From NCBI RefSeq assembly GCF_030528245.1, contig NZ_JAUMZG010000007.1:2355-48568 (forward strand): DNA of 46,214 nucleotides, written 5' to 3'. This document shows positions 33,885 to 44,994 of this stretch, one piece after another; positions within the stretch are counted from its first letter, which is position 1; every line of letters begins with the position of its first letter. The position numbers were made by a program, and so were the translations under genes. The notes beneath the pieces are model-generated. The model was not told where the DNA came from. It worked only from the letters and a program-made list of their open reading frames with translations, and searched no databases. The stretch is from Campylobacter sp. GTDB lineage: Bacteria > Campylobacterota > Campylobacteria > Campylobacterales > Campylobacteraceae.

Positions 33885-35060
33885 TCAGATCTCAACCACA
33901 GCCGCGATACCTTGCCCACCCCCGACACAGAGGGTGGCCAAGCCCAAATTTTCACTCCTCTTTCTCAGTGCATGGATGAGGCTCACCAGTATCCTCGCCC
34001 CACTCGCTCCGATTGGATGACCAAGCGCGATGGCGCCGCCGTTGACATTGACCCTAGCAGCATCGGCTTTCAGCTCCTTCATCACGGCAAGACTCTGCGC
34101 AGCGAAGGCTTCATTGGCCTCGATGAGCTTCATATCCCCCAGCGCATACTTGCTATTTTGTAAAACTTTTTTCGCAGCAAAAGCAGCACCTATGCCCATG
34201 ATTCCGGGCTCCACGCCCACACTGGCAAAGGCTTTCAGCTTTGCCAAAATGGGTAAATTCAACTCAAGTGCCCTTTCTTTTGAGCTTAAAAGTAGCAGGG
34301 CCGCGGCGTCATTGATCCCTGAAGAGTTACCAGCGGTAACGGTGCCGCTTTTGTCAAAAACAGGTTTCAGTCGCGCCAAGTCCTCCAAACTGACATTTTT
34401 GCGGACAAATTCATCCTCATCAAAGATAAATTCCCTCTTTTTGTCTTGGATTTTCAAGGGCACGATCTCCGCATCAAAGGCCTTAGTTTCTAGGGCTTTT
34501 TGAGCCTTGAGCTGGGAATTGAGGGCGAATTCATCCTGCTCTTGGCGTGAAATGCCGTATTTTTTCGCCAAATTCTCCGCCGTAATGCCCATATGACAAT
34601 CACTCAAAGCACACCAAAGCCCATCTTTGATCATGCTATCAATCGCGCTTTGATGTCCCATTTTGTAACCAAGCCTCGCATTTTCAAGCAAAAAAGGCGC
34701 GCGGGACATATTCTCAACACCCCCGCACAAGATCAAATCAGCCCTGCCCGAGCGAATGGACTCAAAGCCCAGCTCCACGGCCTTCAAACCAGAGCCGCAA
34801 AGCATGTTGACAACAAACGCGGTTTTATCGATGCCAAGATCAGATTTTATCAGGGCTTGACGCGCGACATTTTGCCCGCAACCCGCACTCAAAACCTGAC
34901 CCAAAATCAGCTCATCGATGAGGCTTTTATCCACCCGAGCCTCGTCAAGCATGGCTTTTGCGAGCAAACCACAAAGCTGCGCAGCATCCGTTTGCTTCAG
35001 GCTGCCTAAAAAAGAGCCAATGGCCGTCCTTTTTGCCGCCACAACCACCACTTCTTTCAT
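33885..35060 (-). CDS. atoB: Acetyl-CoA C-acetyltransferase (thiolase)
   Basis: A 391-residue biosynthetic/degradative thiolase that splits acetoacetyl-CoA into two acetyl-CoA. Motifs: the nucleophile Cys in NMLCGSGLKAVELG near residue 88, NVNGGAIALGHPIGASGAR with catalytic His near 348, and LCVGGGQG with the C-terminal Cys near 378. AGGAG precedes the ATG. It is the promoter-proximal gene of the ketone-body operon. Confidence 0.94.
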   Translation of the reverse strand: MKEVVVVAAKRTAIGSFLGSLKQTDAAQLCGLLAKAMLDEARVDKSLIDELILGQVLSAGCGQNVARQALIKSDLGIDKTAFVVNMLCGSGLKAVELGFESIRSGRADLILCGGVENMSRAPFLLENARLGYKMGHQSAIDSMIKDGLWCALSDCHMGITAENLAKKYGISRQEQDEFALNSQLKAQKALETKAFDAEIVPLKIQDKKREFIFDEDEFVRKNVSLEDLARLKPVFDKSGTVTAGNSSGINDAAALLLLSSKERALELNLPILAKLKAFASVGVEPGIMGIGAAFAAKKVLQNSKYALGDMKLIEANEAFAAQSLAVMKELKADAARVNVNGGAIALGHPIGASGARILVSLIHALRKRSENLGLATLCVGGGQGIAAVVEI

Positions 35061-35148
35061 TATTTCTCCTTTTTTTAAAATTTAAAAAAATTCCATTAAT
35101 GGACGCAAAAAAGAAACATTAATTATTTTTTAATATTCCATAATATTA
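35061..35148 (-). promoter_or_regulatory. Upstream region of the ketone-body operon
   Basis: An 88-base AT-rich gap between maf and atoB, both minus strand. It contains a perfect 10-bp palindrome CCATTAATGG (35093-35102), 33 bases upstream of the atoB ATG, and the inverted repeat TTACT-AAA-AGTAA over the maf stop (35146-35158). These could be an operator and a weak hairpin. A -10 could not be fixed with confidence, and no clear terminator for maf was seen. Confidence 0.4.
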
Positions 35149-36988
35149 CTAAAAGTAACAATTGAGCGAATTTTTAATGATACTTTTTTTCTCATCCAAA
35201 GCGTTGGCAAAAATTTCAAGCCACCGAGCGTAGTAAGCGATGAATTTAAAAAGATATCTTTCCTCAGTTTTTGATTTTTGCTTCAAAACCCTGGCCCAAA
35301 GCTCACCCCTCCTCACAAAGGCGTGGTTGAGTTTGCCATCGTTTAAAAATTGATTTTCGGCCAAGATAGCGTTGAATTTTTCTATATTTTGGTGGGTTTT
35401 TTCCAAAAGATTGCGATTCAGTCCTATCCTCAAAACCTCCCTCAAATTTTTTCTAAAAGCCAGACTTTGCTCTATGAAAAACTCACAAATTTCAATATTT
35501 TCCCCCATCAAAAGAAAAAATTTCTCCAAAGGCTCCTTAGCGCAGGCCTCAAATTCTCCCCAGTCCTCCATGCAAGATTTTTCCCTCAAATCAAGCCCCT
35601 CCAAACACTCCCCAAACTCTAGCTCCACCGCCCCCGCTATGCGCGCTCCCGTGCCTGAGGCGTTGTAAAATTTGACCCCATCATGCGACGCGATGAGCCC
35701 CTCAAGCTCCAAGCGGTAAAAATTCCAAGTGCTGTGAGTGAGGCACTCCCCCCCCCCCCCACATTTCTACTTCAAAATAGCTCACGCCTTGCGCCGAGCT
35801 CTCCCTGCGAGTGCCAAAGGCATAGCCTTGGGCGTGAGAATTCCCCTCAGCGCTTAGGGCGAGGTCTTGGCCAAGCATAATGATGTGCCTAAAGCCCATT
35901 TTTAGGGCGAGTGTGTAGGCGAAATAGCTTACAAAATTTCCCATTTCCACGAAGCCAAATTTTTCAAAAAAAGCAAATTCCACAGAGGGCTCATCGGTGG
36001 ATAAAGCCACGCACAGGGGCAAATTCTGGCTCTTCAAAAAGGCCACAAGCTTGTGCGAGCTTGAATAGCTACAGACAAAAAGGGCCTTTGCGGGGAGGAT
36101 TTTGAAAAATTCCAAAACCATCTCATCATAATCGCTGCTCAAAACAAAATCAGCCTCAATGCCCTCCTCGCAAAGCGTTTGCAAAACAGCATCCACAGCA
36201 AAAATCACAAGCCGATTTTGCTCCTTTTTAAGCAGGGCTAGGTCCTTTTGCAGTGAGGGACCAGCAGAGACCACCACGGCAACCTCGGCCGCTCTTTTAG
36301 CCCCAAAAAGCCTTTGCAGGGGCAGGGAGGAGAGCATGAGCGGGGTGTTGCGTAAAAGGTTTTCATACTGCTGAAAAACGAGCTCAGGGAAGGGGATGGC
36401 TTTGGAATTTAGGAGGTTGTTAAAAACGAGGGCGCAGAGGCTTTGGGTGTGTGAAATTTGCAGAGAAAAAAGGCGCTCGTAGAAGGAATTATTCACAAAA
36501 AAGGGCATGAGAGAGTGGAGTTGTAAAATGTGCGGGTTGTTGAAAATCAGGGCGAGCTTGGACTGGGCATTTTTTTGTAGGGGGTTGAAAAAATGAAGGC
36601 CCCCGGAGGCTAATTCCGCGCTCAAATCACACCCGCTCAAGGCCCAAAACAAAAGCTCCAAATCGCTCTCAAAAACAAAAATATGCCGATACCCCCGCAA
36701 ACACAAGCGCTTGATGAGCATCCCATTGGCCGCGCCGTAGAGGAAAATGAAGGGATAGCGGGGGCTGTTTTGCACGATGCGCTCCTCATCGCACAAAAGC
36801 TCACGCTCCATATCCTCATACATGGAGGCCTTTTGCGCGATGCTAAAAAAATTCCCATCCTCAAGGGGACAATAGCGCCAATCCCAACCCCCCTCGCCCT
36901 CCGCGCTGCATCGTGCAAGGTGCAAAAGCACATTTTTAAGCCCCTCATCTCGCAGGGCGGCTGTATTTTTAAAAAAAATTTCCATCAT
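35149..36988 (-). CDS. Maf-family motility accessory factor (DUF115), phase-variable, out of frame here
   Basis: Read in one frame from the ATG at 36988 the product is 428 residues, ending 18 residues after the G tract at 35702. The family sequence continues in another frame (35149 to about 35745) as [17 protein letters not shown] then [14 protein letters not shown], a typical Maf C-terminal motif. Removing one G from the 13-base tract (12, or 15) restores a full protein of about 612 residues, the usual Maf size. The N-terminal part has [12 protein letters not shown]. Maf proteins act in pseudaminic or legionaminic acid glycosylation of flagellin. The start overlaps the nitrilase stop (ATGA). 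As sequenced the gene is OFF. Confidence 0.85.
35748..35760 (-). repeat. Homopolymeric G13 tract (C13 on plus strand), slippage site in maf
   Basis: Thirteen C on the plus strand, thirteen G in coding sense, after codons reading VEMW. Tracts of this length are hypermutable in Campylobacter. Length 12 or 15 joins the two halves of maf; 13 gives early termination. The clonal population may be mixed, and consensus length may depend on sequencing. Confidence 0.92.
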
Positions 36989-37762
36989 TTCTCATAAGGC
37001 TTGATGATCCTATCAAAGCCCCAAATTTTCCTAGCTTCAAGGGCATTTTTAGGACTGCAAAGGAGCATTTCCTCCCCGCTTCCCAGACGGCTTTCAAGCT
37101 CGCCGAAAGCGTTGATGAAAAAGCTATCGCCGTAAAATTTCCACTCCTCGCTGTGCTTGAGTGTACCCACGCGATTGACGCGCAAAATGCTGACTTGATT
37201 CAAAAAAGCCCTCATTTTCAAAAGCTCCTCCCAGCGCTGCATACTCTCAAAGGTCGAGGCCGTGGGAATGAGGACAAGGTCGATTTTTTTGGCCCGCACT
37301 TCCTTCCAAAAGCGATCAAAATGCGCCTCAAAGCCAAAGATCAAAGCGCACTTAAGCCCCTCATGACTGAAGGTAAAAAGCCTGATTTTCTCGCATTTAT
37401 TGCTGAAAAATTTCGCCTCATTCCAGTGCGCATAGGGCATCAAAAGCTGCTGCTCATAGCTTTTAATCCCACTTGGAGAAACCTTCAGGCAAAGCTTTTT
37501 ACACCCCCCAGCCTCCACGCTCACAAGGGGGGCTAAAATTTCAAGCGCATATTTTTGTGAAAGCCTTATGAGGCTTTCTTTTTTCGCCTCGCTCTGCTCC
37601 TTGATGAGGGACTTGGGCATGGTTAAAAGCTCAGTAAAAAAGCTATTGAGGACGTATTCGCCAAGGACGATCAGATGCGCTCCGTTATCCTTGGACGCCT
37701 TGAGGTAGTAGTCCAAGCGCGACTCACTCATCGCCAAAGTGGGAAGCTGAAGCGCGGCTATC

Positions 37763-37776
<14 letters not shown>
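36985..37776 (-). CDS. Nitrilase-superfamily protein with altered catalytic residues
   Basis: A 263-residue protein with the carbon-nitrogen hydrolase fold: [10 protein letters not shown] at the start, [11 protein letters not shown] with the Glu-position motif, DLVLIPTAS and a C-terminal [12 protein letters not shown]. Where family members have the catalytic Lys, the segment reads YEQQLLMPY; where they have the nucleophilic Cys, it reads [10 protein letters not shown], with Phe. If the alignment by eye is right, two of three catalytic residues are missing. ATG 37776 overlaps the xseB end by 14 bases; the frame is open further upstream but inside xseB. The family occurs next to this locus in C. 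jejuni (Cj1056c). Role unknown. Confidence 0.75.
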
Positions 37777-40755
<2,979 letters not shown>

Positions 40756-40759
<4 letters not shown>

Positions 40760-40866
40760 TCTTTTTCCTTTAGTTTTTTGATCGCAAAAATCGCCAAGGC
40801 ACTGAGGGCCAAAACCACGACGATGGTGCCTACGATGAGGCTTGTGGGGACGGGATTTTCAAGCAT
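40756..40866 (-). CDS. 36-residue single-pass membrane protein
   Basis: Reads [20 protein letters not shown], then a further hydrophobic stretch [10 protein letters not shown] and a basic end KKLKEKE. One membrane helix covers residues 9-28, with the basic end inside. It overlaps ileS by 8 bases and gatA by 4 bases, so it is tightly coupled to both. C. jejuni has a small gene at the same place (Cj1060c as I recall), which argues it is real. Function unknown; it could also help translational coupling between the long ileS and gatA. Confidence 0.75.
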
Positions 40867-43612
40867 GTTTCAAAACCCCCTCACAGCGCGCACAAAGGCT
40901 CCCCTCGCTTCGGGCCTGATGCCGCCAGCAGCGGGGGCATTTGTGCAAATCGGCCCTTAAAATGCCCACCCTCTCACCCTCAAGCTCAAACTCACAAAGC
41001 CTCTCCCCATCGCCATCATCCTCCACCGCACTCACCATGAACCAATCGACAATCTCCCCCTCCTCCCAGCGGCCAAAAACAGAGCCTTGAATTTTAAGCT
41101 CGAGGGTGGATTTGATGATTTTGTCCTTTTTGAGCGCGTCGATTTTTTCAAAAAATTTCTCCCGCAGGGCTAGCAAAAGCGCATCCTCCACTTCAAAATC
41201 AAAGGCGAAATTTTCACCCATTTGCAAGTCAAACACATCCTGAGCCTCCCCCTTGATGCAGGGCGCGCAGTGCTCCAGGACCTCATCGATGGTATAGCTT
41301 AAAAAAGGCGCTAGCAGGGCGAGGAGCTCTTTTGTTATGAGGGCCATCGCCACTTGAGAGTCCTTTCTTTTGGGACTTTTTGCGCTCTCACAATAGAGCC
41401 TGTCCTTGCTGATGTCAAGATAAATTCCACTCAAATCGGCGCTCAAAAAACCTAAAAGCTGATGAAAGCCCTTGGAAAATTCATAACGATAAAAATCCTC
41501 CTTAACGCTTTGAAAAACCCTGCTCGCACGGGTTAAAATCCACCTGTCGATGAGGGAGAATTCGCCGTGGTTTAGGTCCGCTAGATCGCTGGTGTTGGCA
41601 AGGAGGAAGCGGATGGTGTTGCGGATTTTGCGGTATTGCTCGCTGGTTTGCTTGAGTATGGCCTCTGAAATTTTCAGGTCCGTAGCATAGTCGCTCAAAA
41701 AAACCCAAAGCCTCAAAACCTCCACTCCGTAGGTCTTGGCGACATATTCGGGCGCGATGACATTGCCCAAGGACTTGCTCATCTTCTGCCCCCGCTCGTC
41801 GATGGTAAAGCCGTGCGTGAGGACGCTCTCATAAGGCGCTTTTGACTTGATGATGGCGCTAAGAAGCAGTGAGCTTTGAAACCACCCCCTGTGCTGATCG
41901 CTACCCTCCAAATACACGCTAGCTCTCCCATCGCCAGCATCATAGCGGCCAGAATTTAAAACCGCGTTGAAGGTGCTGCCGCTGTCAAACCACACATCGA
42001 GGATGTCCTCGACCTTTTCCAAGTCCTCCGCTTTGTATTTGGAGTCAGGCGACAGTAACTCCTTGATGCTCAAATCCCACCACGCATCCGCGCCCTGCTT
42101 TTCAAAAATGGCCGCGACACCCTCAAAAAGCGCAGCGTCAAAAATCACCTCCTTGCTCTTTTTGTCCCTAAAAAAGGCTATCGGCGTCCCCCAGTCCCTC
42201 TGCCTAGAAATGCACCAATCGGGGCGATTTTCCACCATGGAGCCTATCCTTTTGACCCCGCTTTGGGGGTAAAAGCGCGTTTTTAAAATTTCCTCCCGCG
42301 CCCGCTCTCTTAGGCTCTTGCCCTCAAGCCTCGCCTCATCCATCGCAATAAACCACTGCTTGGTCGCTCTGTAAATCACGGGCTTGTGCGTCCTCCAGCA
42401 AAAGGGGTAAGAGTGCCGAAATTTAGAAGCCTCCAGCAAATTTTCTCCCAAGAGCTTTAAAATTTTTTCATTCGCTTCAAAGATGTGCAGGCCTATGAAT
42501 TCAGGCAGGAGGGGCTCGGGCAGGAGGGCTTTTAGGCGTAGGGTTTCATCATAGCACCCCCCCTCATCCACGGGCATTAAAATTTCAATGCCGTATCTAA
42601 GGCAGGCGTAGTAGTCATCCTCCCCGTGTCCGGGCGCTGTGTGCACAAGCCCCGTGCCCCCGTCCATCAAGACATGCGCGCTCAAAATGAAAAGCGACTT
42701 CCTAAAATTCAGCGGATTGACCGCCTCCAAGCCCTCAAGCTCCCGCGCTGGCCATCGTTTTTGAATTTTCCCCGCCGTGAAGCCCTTTTCGGCCATATTT
42801 TTAAGCAAAACTTCAGCAAAAATCAGCCCCTCCTCGGTCAGGACATAGCTCTCATCGGGGTTGAGGGCGATGGCCTGATTGGCCACCAGGGTCCAGGGCG
42901 TGGTCGTCCAAATGACCGCCCTAGCCTCTTTGAGGCCCAGTTTTTCCAGCGCCCCATCGCTCAAAGGAAAGGCCACGAAGGTGGAAAAATCCTCCTTTTC
43001 CTCATACTCCACCTCGGCCTCGGCCAGGGCCGATTTGGCCGCCCAGCTCCAAAAAACAGGCTTGCACCTCTCCACCAAAAGTCCTTTTTTAGCCACCTCG
43101 CACAGGGTGCGGTAGATGTCAGCCTCAAAGGAAAAATCCATCGTAAGATAGGGCTTGTCCCAGTCGGCTATCACGCCCAGGGCTTTGAATTCCTCCCTTT
43201 GGATGCGGATAAATTCCCCCGCGTGCTGTCTGCAAAGGGCGCGAATTTCTCTCCTGCTCAAATGCTTTTTTTTCGCGCCGAGCTTGAGCTCGACCTGCTG
43301 CTCTATGGGAAGTCCATGGCAGTCCCAGCCCGGCGTGAAGCGCACACTCTCGCCCCTGAAATAATGCAGCTTGATGAGGGTTTCTTTGAGGATTTTATTG
43401 AGGGCGTGGCCTATGTGGATGTGCCCGTTCGCATAGGGCGGACCATCGTGGAGGGTGAAGCTTTTGGGACTTTTTTCGCGCTTTTTTTTCATCTTTTCGT
43501 AGGCGTAATTGTCGCAAAACCATCGCTCAAAGCGCTTTTTTTCAAGCTCGCTTAAATTCGCCCGCATGGCAAAGCTCGTTTGCGGCAAAAGAAGAGTTTC
43601 TTTATAGTCCAT
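40859..43612 (-). CDS. ileS: Isoleucyl-tRNA synthetase
   Basis: A 917-residue class I synthetase. HIGH is at residues 66-69 ([13 protein letters not shown]); [10 protein letters not shown] supplies KMSKS in the second half. Editing-domain TTPWTL is present. The C-terminal zinc-binding CPRCWRH and CARCEG pair (near residues 893 and 909) marks the bacterial type sensitive to mupirocin in many species. Starts [14 protein letters not shown] with AAGGTG upstream. It heads the minus-strand run to maf and is divergent from the CinA-like gene. Confidence 0.97.
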   Translation of the reverse strand: MDYKETLLLPQTSFAMRANLSELEKKRFERWFCDNYAYEKMKKKREKSPKSFTLHDGPPYANGHIHIGHALNKILKETLIKLHYFRGESVRFTPGWDCHGLPIEQQVELKLGAKKKHLSRREIRALCRQHAGEFIRIQREEFKALGVIADWDKPYLTMDFSFEADIYRTLCEVAKKGLLVERCKPVFWSWAAKSALAEAEVEYEEKEDFSTFVAFPLSDGALEKLGLKEARAVIWTTTPWTLVANQAIALNPDESYVLTEEGLIFAEVLLKNMAEKGFTAGKIQKRWPARELEGLEAVNPLNFRKSLFILSAHVLMDGGTGLVHTAPGHGEDDYYACLRYGIEILMPVDEGGCYDETLRLKALLPEPLLPEFIGLHIFEANEKILKLLGENLLEASKFRHSYPFCWRTHKPVIYRATKQWFIAMDEARLEGKSLRERAREEILKTRFYPQSGVKRIGSMVENRPDWCISRQRDWGTPIAFFRDKKSKEVIFDAALFEGVAAIFEKQGADAWWDLSIKELLSPDSKYKAEDLEKVEDILDVWFDSGSTFNAVLNSGRYDAGDGRASVYLEGSDQHRGWFQSSLLLSAIIKSKAPYESVLTHGFTIDERGQKMSKSLGNVIAPEYVAKTYGVEVLRLWVFLSDYATDLKISEAILKQTSEQYRKIRNTIRFLLANTSDLADLNHGEFSLIDRWILTRASRVFQSVKEDFYRYEFSKGFHQLLGFLSADLSGIYLDISKDRLYCESAKSPKRKDSQVAMALITKELLALLAPFLSYTIDEVLEHCAPCIKGEAQDVFDLQMGENFAFDFEVEDALLLALREKFFEKIDALKKDKIIKSTLELKIQGSVFGRWEEGEIVDWFMVSAVEDDGDGERLCEFELEGERVGILRADLHKCPRCWRHQARSEGSLCARCEGVLKHA

Positions 43613-43636
43613 ATCGCTACACCTTTTTTGCTTTGA

Positions 43637-43642
43637 ATTCTA
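43637..43642 (-). promoter_or_regulatory. Candidate -10 element for ileS
   Basis: TAGAAT on the minus strand in the context GTGTAGAATTC (extended -10 TG), 25 bases upstream of the ileS ATG. Confidence 0.45.
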
Positions 43643-43665
43643 CACGAAATAGTTTTAAGATTGGT

Positions 43666-43671
43666 TATAAT
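43666..43671 (+). promoter_or_regulatory. Candidate -10 element for the CinA-like gene
   Basis: TATAAT in GGTTATAATCG, 22 bases upstream of the ATG at 43694. A perfect hexamer in the divergent spacer with ileS. Confidence 0.55.
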
Positions 43672-43693
43672 CGTTACAAAAAAGGAAAATTTT

Positions 43694-44797
43694 ATGAAAC
43701 ATCTGCTCTTCATCATCGGCGATGAGCTCATCATCCATCCGCATTATAAAGACTACATTTTCAGGCGCTATGAGGAAAAATTTCACGAAATCGACGAGCT
43801 TAAAATTCAAAGCAAAAGCGACAAAGAATTGCCCTTTTTTTTGGAAAAACTCACGCATAGTTACGATTTCATCACCATCTTTTCCAGCCCTCAAAACTAC
43901 AGCATCATCGCCAAAATTCTAGCCACGCTAAGCGATGACAATCTCGTCCTCAAAGAGCAAACCCTAGTGCCCGACAGATCCCTAAGCGCTGCGAATAGCT
44001 TTGTTTGCGCGCTTGATGCTTGCAGGATCAACCTCCTCAATGTCGACACCAGCGAAAAGATGCCCCCCCTGCTGGGCGATGTCGCGCTCGATTATGATTT
44101 TTTCTGCCTCTTTGGCATCGATGAGGAGAGCGCCCTCCTCCTGCTTGAGACCCTCACAAGGTCCTTTAAGGTCAATATCAAAACGAGCAAGCTTTTAGAA
44201 AATCTCACGCTCGTTAAGGTTATCAGCCATGAAAATGGCACGATAGAAAGCTTTTTGCAGGGCGTGCAAAAGCTCTTTGGCGCGAAGGTTTTTTTGGGGA
44301 AAAATCCTCTAAATTTCATCGTCTCCAAGCTCTTGGAAAGGGGGCTGAAAATCTCTTTCGCCGAGAGCTGCACGGGCGGGCTTTGCGCGAGTATGCTCAC
44401 CCAAATCGAGGGCGTGAGTGGAATTTTTGAGGGCTCGATTGTGAGCTATTCTAACCGACTCAAGCACGAGTGGCTGGGCATCAGCGAGGGCATTTTGGAG
44501 GGGGGCGGGGAGTACAGTGAGCGCTGCGTTTATTTCATGCTAAAGGGGATTTTTAAGACGGCAAAATGCGACTTCGCCCTTGCCCTGAGCGGGGTAGCCG
44601 GAGAGGGCGATGAAGGGGGCATGAAGGCTGGGACGATCCTCATCGGAGCGATGTTTAGGGATGGTGCGTATTTGCAAGAAATCTTACACCTGCGCGGCGA
44701 TAGACCGTTCATCCAAAAGCAAGCAGCGCTAGCGGCTTTTTGCCTGCTTTTAAAGCTAAAGCCGGAAATTTTTAATAACCTTGAATCACACCAATGA
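43694..44797 (+). CDS. CinA-family protein with diverged N-terminal domain
   Basis: A 367-residue protein. The C-terminal 150 residues are a CinA domain: SFAESCTGGLCASMLTQIEG near residue 223, SIVSYSNRLKHEWLG, then ALSGVAGEGDEGGMKAGTI, matching nicotinamide-nucleotide amidase (PncC). The N-terminal half begins MKHLLFIIGDELI and keeps only a weak resemblance to the MoaB-like half of CinA; the TGGLGPT loop is missing. NMN deamidation is plausible for the C-terminal domain. AAAGGA precedes the ATG; an upstream in-frame start at 43661 is less likely. It is followed by 197 bases of control region. Confidence 0.75.
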   Translation: MKHLLFIIGDELIIHPHYKDYIFRRYEEKFHEIDELKIQSKSDKELPFFLEKLTHSYDFITIFSSPQNYSIIAKILATLSDDNLVLKEQTLVPDRSLSAANSFVCALDACRINLLNVDTSEKMPPLLGDVALDYDFFCLFGIDEESALLLLETLTRSFKVNIKTSKLLENLTLVKVISHENGTIESFLQGVQKLFGAKVFLGKNPLNFIVSKLLERGLKISFAESCTGGLCASMLTQIEGVSGIFEGSIVSYSNRLKHEWLGISEGILEGGGEYSERCVYFMLKGIFKTAKCDFALALSGVAGEGDEGGMKAGTILIGAMFRDGAYLQEILHLRGDRPFIQKQAALAAFCLLLKLKPEIFNNLESHQ

Positions 44798-44889
44798 GAG
44801 GCGATTTTCCTCCCCGAAAGGTGTTAGAATTTTCGTTTTGATTTACTGTTTGTTAATTAAAAATTTGGCATCAAATCCAAACAAAGCCC

Positions 44890-44895
44890 TATAAT
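44890..44895 (+). promoter_or_regulatory. Candidate vegetative promoter upstream of the A17 tract
   Basis: TATAAT at 44890-44895 with TTGGCA at 44865-44870 (19-base spacing). It would start a transcript just before the A17 tract. Possible tandem with the sigma-54 element. Confidence 0.4.
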
Positions 44896-44906
44896 TTAGG
44901 ACTTAC

Positions 44907-44923
44907 AAAAAAAAAAAAAAAAA
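44907..44923 (+). repeat. Homopolymeric A17 tract
   Basis: Seventeen A in a row, 14 bases before the sigma-54 -24 element (44924-44937 between). It is the longest homopolymer in the window. Long A/T tracts vary in length in Campylobacter and can alter promoter spacing or DNA bending. The exact count may be affected by sequencing. Confidence 0.85.
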
Positions 44924-44937
44924 TACTTTCTTGAATT

Positions 44938-44953
44938 TTGGCACATTTTTTGC
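44938..44953 (+). promoter_or_regulatory. Sigma-54 (RpoN) promoter
   Basis: TTGGCAC-ATTTT-TTGC fits the -24/-12 consensus exactly (TGGCAC-N5-TTGC), with GG at 44940-44941 and GC at 44952-44953, the required ten bases between. It is 41 bases upstream of the ATG at 44995. In Campylobacter RpoN with FlgR drives middle flagellar genes, so the downstream surface protein may be tied to flagellar assembly. Confidence 0.75.
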
Positions 44954-44994
44954 TAAAGTAGCGATACAAACCATAAAACAAAAAAAGGAAAATC

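Noticed and set aside
44954-44970. Possible sigma-28 element TAAAGTAGCGATAC before the surface protein
   Set aside because: It lacks the GCCGATA core and lies where the sigma-54 transcript would start.
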